A DNA stretch of 64,000 bases from Sphingobacterium olei (GTDB lineage Bacteria > Bacteroidota > Bacteroidia > Sphingobacteriales > Sphingobacteriaceae). The stretch is taken from contig NZ_SUME01000004.1 in the NCBI RefSeq assembly GCF_005048855.1, forward strand, positions 186,001-250,000, written 5' to 3'. The position numbers were made by a program, and so were the translations under genes. Positions 57,187 through 64,000 of the stretch are shown in pieces (positions within the stretch are counted from its first letter, which is position 1; each line of letters opens with the position of its first letter). A model generated the notes under the pieces. It saw only the letters and a list, made by a program, of their open reading frames with translations, was not told where the DNA came from and ran no database searches.

Positions 57187-58380
57187 CTAATACAGGAATC
57201 CAAATAGCCAAAGCGGAATTCTATTTCCGGTTCCAATCTCGATGTCATCTGCAGCTATATAGGCATTAATTATATCAGCAATTTGATCAAAGCGCTTTTT
57301 GGCTCCTCCGACTTCAAAAATATGCTCTCCGTTGACGACGAAATCGCCTTTTTTGGCCAAATCAACGGTGTATCCCGCATTTCGTAGCTGGTTTACAAAA
57401 AAGCTTTCTCTGATACTTCCATCATTTTTCGGCTTCGTAGAAAGGGCATGAAATAGGTTTGGATTGTCCAATAGTAGTTTCCCGGGTTTCTCTAGTGGTC
57501 CAAGTCCCTTTCCCTCCAGATAAACCATTTGTATCAATTTTGCTTTTTCCAGATAATGGAAGTATTGGATTAAGGTATTTCTTCCCATACCGATAGTTTT
57601 GGACAATTCGGTCACATTGGGTTTAAAGGGTACCTGCATGGATAGGCTAGACAATAGTTGGTTGATTTTGTGTACCTGCTGTTTGTCAATGTCTTCTATG
57701 AAAGCAAGATCGTAAGAGATGGTAAGATTAACCACATTTGTTAATTGGACAAGATAACTTTGCCTATCTTCCTTGTAAAAGGGATAATATCCATATAGAA
57801 GATATTCGTCAAATAGCTTTAACGGCTTGTGCGCATTCATCTTTCGACCGACAGTTTCATGTTGCTTTAGGAGCTCGTCCAATGAGAGTGCAGGAAATAT
57901 CAATTCATGCTCAAATGCCAAAAATTCCCGAAAGGAAAGTCCGGGTAGTTGGTATACATGTGCGCGTCGACTTAGATCCACTTCGAGGTCAAGCATTTCG
58001 ATGATCGAAGATCCCGTAAATACAATATGGATATCCTTATAGAAATCATAAACGTTTTTGATTTCACGCGCCCAACCGTCATATTTGTGAACTTCGTCAA
58101 TAAACAAATATTTTCCGCCAGATTTACGAAATGACTCAATCGTTTCGGCTAAGGTATGATTTGCAAAATACAGATCATCGAGTGTGATATAAAGACATTC
58201 ATCAGCGGGTAAATCTAAGCTTTTCATGCGTTGTAGCAATAAGGTTGTTTTTCCCGCCCCCCGCGCACCTAATAACCCGATCAGCCGGCTCTGCCAGTTT
58301 ATTTTTTTTAAAAAATCACGCTGAAAATCCATGCCTATCTGAGCTAATACAATGGCCGATTTCTCTTTAAGTATTTCCAT
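57187..58380 (-). CDS. AAA+ ATPase with C-terminal DUF4143 domain
   Basis: A 397-residue protein. Walker A is GARGAGKTTLLLQRM, Walker B KYLFIDEVHKYDGW, sensor-like VFTGSSIIEMLD. The middle holds a winged-helix region (LSKTIGMGRNTLIQYFHYLEKA) and the end the nuclease-like DUF4143 part (RESFFVNQLRNAGYTVDLAK, KGDFVVNGEHIFEVGG with FEVGGAKK). The family is widespread and of unknown function, possibly defence or stress related. The promoter overlaps three evenly spaced dyads listed separately, which suggests tight control. Complete; stands alone. Confidence 0.85.
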   Translation of the reverse strand: MEILKEKSAIVLAQIGMDFQRDFLKKINWQSRLIGLLGARGAGKTTLLLQRMKSLDLPADECLYITLDDLYFANHTLAETIESFRKSGGKYLFIDEVHKYDGWAREIKNVYDFYKDIHIVFTGSSIIEMLDLEVDLSRRAHVYQLPGLSFREFLAFEHELIFPALSLDELLKQHETVGRKMNAHKPLKLFDEYLLYGYYPFYKEDRQSYLVQLTNVVNLTISYDLAFIEDIDKQQVHKINQLLSSLSMQVPFKPNVTELSKTIGMGRNTLIQYFHYLEKAKLIQMVYLEGKGLGPLEKPGKLLLDNPNLFHALSTKPKNDGSIRESFFVNQLRNAGYTVDLAKKGDFVVNGEHIFEVGGAKKRFDQIADIINAYIAADDIEIGTGNRIPLWLFGFLY

Positions 58381-58388
58381 GTTGAATA

Positions 58389-58480
58389 ATATTTGCTCTA
58401 CTGATAAAGCAAATATACTAAAAAAAACGCTCTACTAGAAAAGCGTTTTTGTATAAAATTGCTTTGTTGACAGAGCAATT
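58389..58480 (-). promoter_or_regulatory. Three phased dyads (GCT-N10-AGC) at the ATPase promoter
   Basis: ATATTTGCT/AGCAAATAT (58389-58416), AAAAACGCT/AGCGTTTTT (58423-58450) and AATTGCT/AGCAATT (58457-58480). In all three GCT and AGC are exactly 10 bases apart; centres are about 34 and 32 bp apart. Spacers are alike: CTACTGATAA, CTACTAGAAA and, read on the other strand, CTGTCAACAA. The minus-strand -7 box TATATTTG (58410-58417) lies in the first dyad, 30 bp before the ATG. The layout suggests cooperative operators for a dimeric regulator, perhaps the ATPase itself through its winged-helix part. Confidence 0.7.
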
Positions 58481-58595
58481 GTCGGTGCGAATGTTTTATG
58501 GATACAATCTCGACCATTTATCCCTACAGACGAACTTCATTTAATCGCAAAAGCAATTCAGGCAAATCTCCACGATTTATTGCAACAGCTGGAGC

Positions 58596-61500
58596 TTAAA
58601 GAGGAGTAGAACCCTTATCTGAATAGCTATTTGCATAGGCAGAGGGGGAATCTCCAAACTTGGCTTTAAAGCACTTCCTAAAATAATCGGAATCCGTAAA
58701 ACCTACCATATAAGCAATTTCGCTAACGTGGAATTTCTTCTCCCGAAGCAACTGTTGCGCACGTTTTAATCTAATTTCTTTGATCAGATCTGCCATGCTA
58801 TACCCCGTCAACGCTTTCATCTTCCGATAGAGCTGAGCACGGCTAAGTCCTACAGAATTACATACGGCATCGATTTTTAAGTCAGAATCTGCGATATGCT
58901 CTTCCACGTAGCTTAATACTTTTTGAAGTAAAGATTCATCCGGAGATGTCAAATTAATCTCTGCGGGTTCCAAGGAGACTTTTTGTTTAAATTTCTCCTG
59001 TAAGCGAAAATAACTGAACAATTGATTTCTGACTTTTAAAGCCAAAGATGGGAGATGAAAGGGTTTAACGATATAATCATCTGCACCCATTTCCAACCCC
59101 TCTATCTCGTATTCGACGAGGGATTTTGCCGTCAATAGAATAACGGGGATATGGCAGAGTAAGAGATCGGATTTTACCTGAGCACAAAATGTGATTCCGT
59201 CCATATTTGGCATCATCACATCACTAATAATCAAGTCAGGAAGATGTTTTCGCGCTATTGCTATACCTTCTATTCCATCCGCGGCTTCAAGGATGTGATA
59301 TGTACCCGAAAAGAAATCGCTGAGATATCCCCGCATTTCCGAATTATCTTCTACAATCAATAAGGTACATTTTCTAGGCAATACAGCAACGGGTATATCG
59401 ATTTCCTGTTGTTGCGCTTTTATACTTGGATGGATTGTTGTCTGCCGCGAAGATTCGAGGTATATCTGTTTCGACTGTTCGAAGCCATTGTTTTTTTCGA
59501 TGGGTAACGTTAAGCGGAAAACAGTACGATTCTGATCGTCAGCTACTCGGGTACTTGTCGCATAAAGTGTACCGCCATGCAATTCAATAAGCGATTTGCT
59601 GTAAGTTAAGCCTAGTCCTGATCCACCCGACACCGTTGATTTTCCTTGTTGAAAGGGCTGGAAAATACGGGATATATCTTCCTGCAAAATCCCTATACCA
59701 TTATCTATTACGTCAATCGTAATGTGCTCAGCACCCATATCGGTACTGGTATATACCGATACTGTTATATTTCCGCCTTCATGTGTAAATTTGAAAGCAT
59801 TGGATAGCAGATTATATAAGACCTTTTCCATCTTGTCGGGGTCGAAATCAATTGGATAGGAGGCGAGACTGGTTTCCAGTTGTAGGACTATGTCTTTTGA
59901 TTGGGCTGCTTGTTGGAAAGAATCCACGATACGGTGTACAAAGACAATGAGATCCAGATGTTCAAGGGTCAGATGTTCATGGCCGGTTTCAAACCGACGG
60001 ATATCCAATAGTTGGTTTACTATTTTTAAAAGCCTATTCCCATTGTTTTCCATGGTTTTTAACTGGCTTTGGATCGTCAAATTATCTTTGCATAGTTGTA
60101 GCAATTGCTGTATGGGTGTTAATATCAACGTCAAAGGTGTTTTTATTTCATGCGAAATATTGGTAAAAAACTGCACCTTACTTTCGTGCAGTTCCCGTTC
60201 TTTCTCGTGAAGGATAGCTTCGTAGGTAAGCTTGCTTTTTAGTCTTGCATAGCGTACGATATAATAGTAGTAGGCATATAATAAACTCAAACAGAGTAAG
60301 GTGTAGAAGATGTACGCAGCTGTACTCGCCCATATTGGTGGTGCTACACTGAGACGCAATACCGTCGGCTCGGGGTTCCATATACCATCACTGTTAGAGG
60401 CTCTAACTTTAAAAGTATACTTACCCGGTGCTAAGTTAGAATAAGTCGCAGATCGCTTTGTTGCATCCGTGTAAATCCAGTCTTTGTCAAATCCTTCCAG
60501 CATGTACGCGTATTTATTTCCTGCCGGATTGGTGTAATGCAATGCAGCAAACTCGATTGCTATACTTTTATCATCGTGTGTGAGATCGAGAGCTGTAGTT
60601 AGGTAGAGTGGTTTATGTAACAATACCCTCCCGTTTACAGTGCCATTGACTTCAACAGGTTCGTTTAATATTTGTATTTCTGTGAACACTACGCGAGGTG
60701 GGATCGTGTCTGTCTTTATACTATCTGGATGAAAGCTGTTAACACCTTTATTACCACCAAAAAAAAGAAGATCTGAAAACGGACTTTTATAAACCGCACC
60801 TTCCGCGAACTCGTTGCTTTGAAGACCATCTTGTTGTGAAAAAGTGCGTATGGAAAACGTCTTTTTATTTATTTTTGAGATGCCTTGTTTGTGACTTACC
60901 CAGAGGAACCCTCCCCGGTCTTCGGTTATACCTGCAATTGTTCCTTTCGGTAGCATATGGGAAGGACCTGAGAAATGTTTTATCGATTTTGTCTGAGGAT
61001 CATAGCGATCCAGCCCGTTTCCGGTGCCGATCCACACGTTGCGCTCTTGATCTTCATAGATGCTGTAAATCCGGTTGTCGCTCAAAGTATTGATAGCGCT
61101 GCTGTCGTGCTTTAAATGCATTACCCTAGAGAGATCTCCGTTGCTTTGCTCTTTAAGAACTACAATTCCGCTTCCCTCCGTGCCTGCCCATATTTGATGT
61201 TTGCTGTCCTGAAAGATCGTCCATACATGCTCCTGAGGTAATGTCTTAGCGGGGTCAAAATGGATTAATGTAGCCGTGGTTCTTACGTATTTGAAAATCC
61301 CATTCCAGGTTGCCAGCCATATATTGTGCTGATGGTCTTCCATAATCCCAAATACGGTCGTGTTAGAGAGTGATGGATGTTCTATTCGTGTTATCTTTTT
61401 AATCTGTGGGTCGTATCGATCTAGCCCACGCTGCCCCCCGATCCAGATGTAACCCTTCGAATCGCAGAAAATCTTTTTAATGTAATTGCTTCTAAGAGAA

Positions 61501-62333
61501 TTTATGTCCGTTTCATCATGCTGAAAGTGCCGGTATTGTCCGTTTTTTGGTACGACAGTGATGCCCTTGCTTCGGGTGGCGATCCATAAGTTTCCTTCCA
61601 AGTCTTCACATATGGAACGGATGGTGTTGTCGATAATAGAATTGCGATTGTGTGGATCATGATGCAAATAATGAAATGGGGTGGCTTCAAGATAGGTTTT
61701 ATTGATACCATTGCTGTAGGTGCCCAGCCATAGGATCCGTTGATTGTCTAGATAGATATCGCTTACGTAATTGTCGTTGATAGACCACATATTTATGGGG
61801 TCGGTGCCGTACTGTTTGCGAAGGCCCGTAGGCAGGTGTGTTTCGACCACAGCATTCGTATAACTATCAAGATACCATTGGTGTTGTTTGTAGGTGTAAT
61901 TGACACTGAGCCGATGGTTTCTTCTTATTATTCGTTGCCACAATTCGTCTGGAACCTTTTCTCTCGGGATCCGTTCAAAGTTATCGGTGTCATAATTGTA
62001 TTTGCAAAGGAAATTCTCATCGAACGTCAATGCCCAGATCATGCCGTCCGCATCGGTGAGAATATTGTGGATCCTATTGTTAATGATGCTTTTTGGGTCT
62101 TGGGCATCATAACGGTAGATCCGAAATTTGTACCCATCGTAACGTGCTAAACCCGACCAGGTGCCAAACCACATGAACCCATATTTATCTTTGGTAATAC
62201 CATGTATGGTACTGTGAGGGAGACCGTCTTCCGAAGTAATATGATCAAATTTTAAATTAAGGAATTGACTATAAGAATGCGATCCGGAGAGGAAAAACAA
62301 CAGCACGATTAACAAACTTACCTGTCTATACAT
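58596..62333 (-). CDS. Hybrid two-component system regulator (HTCS), complete
   Basis: A 1245-residue one-protein two-component system. Signal peptide (FLSGSHSYSQ), then beta-propeller repeats over about 25-590 (DGLPHSTIHGITKDKYGF, GLARYDGYKFR, IWIGGQRGLDRYD), a Y_Y_Y domain (about 600-670; LEGFDKDWIY, YSNLAPGKYTFKVRAS), a membrane segment near 680-700, histidine kinase with His728 in NISHEIKTPLT, ATPase motifs (NLLSNAFKFTHEGG, DNGIGI, GSGLGLTYSKSL), receiver domain with Asp1038 in LIISDVMMPNMDG, and a C-terminal AraC-type domain (SRAQLYRKMKALTGYS, VGFTDSDYFRKCFKAKFG). It is divergent from a GntR-type regulator and a GH2 gene and probably controls a carbohydrate locus beyond the window. Confidence 0.96.
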   Translation of the reverse strand: MYRQVSLLIVLLFFLSGSHSYSQFLNLKFDHITSEDGLPHSTIHGITKDKYGFMWFGTWSGLARYDGYKFRIYRYDAQDPKSIINNRIHNILTDADGMIWALTFDENFLCKYNYDTDNFERIPREKVPDELWQRIIRRNHRLSVNYTYKQHQWYLDSYTNAVVETHLPTGLRKQYGTDPINMWSINDNYVSDIYLDNQRILWLGTYSNGINKTYLEATPFHYLHHDPHNRNSIIDNTIRSICEDLEGNLWIATRSKGITVVPKNGQYRHFQHDETDINSLRSNYIKKIFCDSKGYIWIGGQRGLDRYDPQIKKITRIEHPSLSNTTVFGIMEDHQHNIWLATWNGIFKYVRTTATLIHFDPAKTLPQEHVWTIFQDSKHQIWAGTEGSGIVVLKEQSNGDLSRVMHLKHDSSAINTLSDNRIYSIYEDQERNVWIGTGNGLDRYDPQTKSIKHFSGPSHMLPKGTIAGITEDRGGFLWVSHKQGISKINKKTFSIRTFSQQDGLQSNEFAEGAVYKSPFSDLLFFGGNKGVNSFHPDSIKTDTIPPRVVFTEIQILNEPVEVNGTVNGRVLLHKPLYLTTALDLTHDDKSIAIEFAALHYTNPAGNKYAYMLEGFDKDWIYTDATKRSATYSNLAPGKYTFKVRASNSDGIWNPEPTVLRLSVAPPIWASTAAYIFYTLLCLSLLYAYYYYIVRYARLKSKLTYEAILHEKERELHESKVQFFTNISHEIKTPLTLILTPIQQLLQLCKDNLTIQSQLKTMENNGNRLLKIVNQLLDIRRFETGHEHLTLEHLDLIVFVHRIVDSFQQAAQSKDIVLQLETSLASYPIDFDPDKMEKVLYNLLSNAFKFTHEGGNITVSVYTSTDMGAEHITIDVIDNGIGILQEDISRIFQPFQQGKSTVSGGSGLGLTYSKSLIELHGGTLYATSTRVADDQNRTVFRLTLPIEKNNGFEQSKQIYLESSRQTTIHPSIKAQQQEIDIPVAVLPRKCTLLIVEDNSEMRGYLSDFFSGTYHILEAADGIEGIAIARKHLPDLIISDVMMPNMDGITFCAQVKSDLLLCHIPVILLTAKSLVEYEIEGLEMGADDYIVKPFHLPSLALKVRNQLFSYFRLQEKFKQKVSLEPAEINLTSPDESLLQKVLSYVEEHIADSDLKIDAVCNSVGLSRAQLYRKMKALTGYSMADLIKEIRLKRAQQLLREKKFHVSEIAYMVGFTDSDYFRKCFKAKFGDSPSAYANSYSDKGSTPL

Positions 62334-62631
62334 TGGTCAACTCTTAAAACATGGGCTCTATAACGCTCCTAATTTAACCAAATTTATTGTGAAATCGTAT
62401 CCTGTACCATCATGTTTGAAGTTTAAAGCTGATTCTTAACGAAATATTGATCCATGTTTTTGCTGATGTAGGGTTGATTAGGCCAGTTTTCGCATGTATG
62501 AGCCATTTTTACATGTAATTTGAGTGATTTTTACTGGCATTTAAAAGTGCAATAGGGATAAGTTTGCGATACGGTGATGTAAGACATTATTTGTTATAAA
62601 CCCATATTTCTAACCAGTAATTTTTTGAACG

Positions 62632-63660
62632 ATGAAAGGTGCAGCGCTAATCAACAGTATCCACATTAATAATTTCTCTTCAATTCCCATGTACATGCAG
62701 CTTGCAGATGGTGTAATCGAAGCGGTGAAAAATAATATTGTGAAAGTTAGGGATCCACTCCCCTCCATCAATGAGCTTAGTATGCAGTTGCGAGTCTCAC
62801 GTGATACCGTTGAAAAAGGATATAATTTCTTGAAAAAGCAGGAAGTGATCAAGGCTAATCCGGGAAAGGGGTATTTCATCTTAAAAAGAGAAATGGATCG
62901 AAAACGCATTGCTATTTTTTTGAACAAACTGAGTGTACATAAAAAAATAGTGTACGATTCCTTCGCCCAGACATTAGGAAGTGAAGCCTCGTTGGATCTA
63001 TTTGTGTATAACAGCGATATTAGTCACCTTCGGAGTTTGCTTAAAAACCTATCTAAATCGTATGATCGATATGTCGTATTCCCACATTTTAAAGAAGGAA
63101 GAGATCAGGCCGCTGAAGTGCTCTCGCTGATTCCTCCTGAAAAAATCGTGTTGTTGGGGAAAACTGTAGATGGCTTGGAGGGTAAGTATGCTGTTATTTA
63201 TGAGGATTATGAAAAAGATATCTATGAAGCCTTGGAGCGAATCTTGGAACCGCTTTCGAAATATAAGACATTGAAGCTGGTATTCCCGGACAAAAGTGAT
63301 TATCCCAAAGCAATTATTAAGGGGTTCTATAAATTCTGCCAAGAGTATGCGTTCGATCATATTTTGGTGGATAACCTAGACAAAGAGAGTATCAAAAGGG
63401 AAGTCTGCTACATTAATTTAGCAGAAGATGATCTTGTGCTGCTCTTGGATAAAATTATTGCAAAAGAGTATCAAATTGGTAAAGATGTTGGCGTCATATC
63501 CTATAACGAGACTCCACTAAAAAAATATATGCTTAACGGGATCACGACGATTTCAGCAGATTTTGAGCTGATGGGGAAATATGCTGCACAATGTATTCTT
63601 GACAATTCGCGTGAACATATGGAAGTTCCATTTTATACGAACCTCAGATCTTCTCTGTAA
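62632..63660 (+). CDS. GntR-family regulator with LacI-type sensor domain
   Basis: Transcription regulator of 342 residues. Residues about 8-80 form the GntR winged helix (VRDPLPSINELSMQLRVSRD, EVIKANPGKGYFIL). From about 90 a periplasmic-binding-protein-like sensor domain of the LacI/GalR type follows (RYVVFPHFKEGRDQAAEVLS, KLVFPDKSDYPKAIIKGF, IGKDVGVISYNETPLKKYML, ADFELMGKYAAQCIL). Such AraR-like regulators respond to sugars. It lies 298 bp from the divergent HTCS gene and 112 bp before a GH2 gene, so it probably takes part in controlling that locus. The 298 bp gap shows no repeat like the operators at 3659 and 14132. Confidence 0.88.
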   Translation: MKGAALINSIHINNFSSIPMYMQLADGVIEAVKNNIVKVRDPLPSINELSMQLRVSRDTVEKGYNFLKKQEVIKANPGKGYFILKREMDRKRIAIFLNKLSVHKKIVYDSFAQTLGSEASLDLFVYNSDISHLRSLLKNLSKSYDRYVVFPHFKEGRDQAAEVLSLIPPEKIVLLGKTVDGLEGKYAVIYEDYEKDIYEALERILEPLSKYKTLKLVFPDKSDYPKAIIKGFYKFCQEYAFDHILVDNLDKESIKREVCYINLAEDDLVLLLDKIIAKEYQIGKDVGVISYNETPLKKYMLNGITTISADFELMGKYAAQCILDNSREHMEVPFYTNLRSSL

Positions 63661-63772
63661 TCGAAGTGCGTTAGGATAGTGTATTTTGGTTCGCCTCAGG
63701 ATAGCGCAGGATACGATCTTCGTGAAAGATACCTATATTCGGGTCGCCCATTTTTACTAAACCTTGTATTTT

Positions 63773-64000
63773 ATGCGTTTTAATATTTTTGCTGTAGCAG
63801 TTTATTTCTTATCCTTTTCGATTGGTCTTAGTCAGACAAAGGAAATTCAATATTTGTCGGGTACCGACAATGAAAATACCGTTACCTGGGATTTTTGGGT
63901 CAATGGTGGCCGGAAGGCAGGCAAATGGTCTACGATAGAAGTACCTAGTCATTGGGAACAACAAGGTTTCGGCGCGTATAACTACGGACGGGATTATGTG
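63773..64000 (+). CDS. GH2-family glycoside hydrolase, N-terminus only
   Basis: Starts at ATG 63773 with a signal peptide (FLSFSIGLSQ) and runs in frame out of the window after 76 codons. The visible part is the beginning of the GH2 sugar-binding domain: STIEVPSHWEQQGFGAYNYG. Enzyme specificity cannot be judged without the barrel. It follows the GntR-type regulator by 112 bp on the same strand and probably begins the next carbohydrate locus. Confidence 0.85.
   Translation, partial: MRFNIFAVAVYFLSFSIGLSQTKEIQYLSGTDNENTVTWDFWVNGGRKAGKWSTIEVPSHWEQQGFGAYNYGRDYV

Overview
The window looks like a chromosomal segment of a Bacteroidetes bacterium, most likely of the Sphingobacteriaceae (Sphingobacterium/Olivibacter/Pedobacter-like). 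The evidence is the number of SusC/SusD pairs, two hybrid two-component regulators, many Cys-anchored surface lipoproteins, promoters of the TTTG-N19/21-TAnnTTTG type and the lack of strong Shine-Dalgarno sequences. The genus is an inference. No rRNA, tRNA or CRISPR array was seen.

Layout. (1) 1-21957: a polysaccharide utilization locus. A hybrid two-component regulator (cut by the window edge) is divergent from GH16 lipoprotein - SusC - SusD - two surface lipoproteins - an HExxH lipoprotein - a GH16+GH43 fusion - two GH2 enzymes. A conserved, internally repeated element lies before the first gene and before the GH16+GH43 gene and is a good candidate for the regulator's binding site. The enzyme set (endo GH16, GH43 resembling exo-beta-1,3-galactanases, two GH2 galactosidase-like enzymes, no GH3) suggests a beta-galactan such as type II arabinogalactan. 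(2) 22023-27681: housekeeping genes dusB and trmD flank a trp operon (leader peptide with three Trp codons, attenuator, trpE, a PchB/chorismate-mutase-like gene, trpG, trpC). trpD, trpF, trpB and trpA are absent here. A structured non-coding element of about 410 bp bounded by imperfect inverted repeats follows trpC. (3) 27985-33834: a second SusC/SusD/lipoprotein operon ending in a strong terminator.

(4) About 33.9-47.2 kb is accessory and partly decayed: an IS66 remnant with both small genes frameshifted, a PKD-like secreted protein, several small or broken genes, an Rpn-type PD-(D/E)XK nuclease, an XRE-like protein, a candidate structured RNA, a TlpA-SusC-SusD operon whose SusD runs into the C-terminus of a FecR-type anti-sigma factor, a small zinc-ribbon protein, an extremely AT-rich block (about 11% GC) and an Fn3-domain protein whose 3' end overlaps a YiiX-like amidase. 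(5) 47.1-55.9 kb: the amidase, the Fe-S carrier Mrp, and an apparent metal/siderophore uptake operon (DUF4198 protein, TonB-dependent receptor, DUF4374 lipoprotein, two small membrane proteins, PepSY membrane protein). (6) 55.9-64 kb: a serine hydrolase, an AAA+ ATPase preceded by three evenly spaced GCT-N10-AGC dyads, a second hybrid two-component regulator, a GntR-type regulator, and the start of a GH2 gene that probably opens another carbohydrate locus beyond the window.

The most promising observations are the near-leaderless trp attenuator combined with a PchB-like protein that seems to lack key catalytic residues, the phased dyads before the ATPase, the candidate regulon operator of the first locus, the SusD-FecR chimera and the hairpin-rich RNA at 40.0-40.2 kb. 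All family assignments were made by eye from translated sequence.
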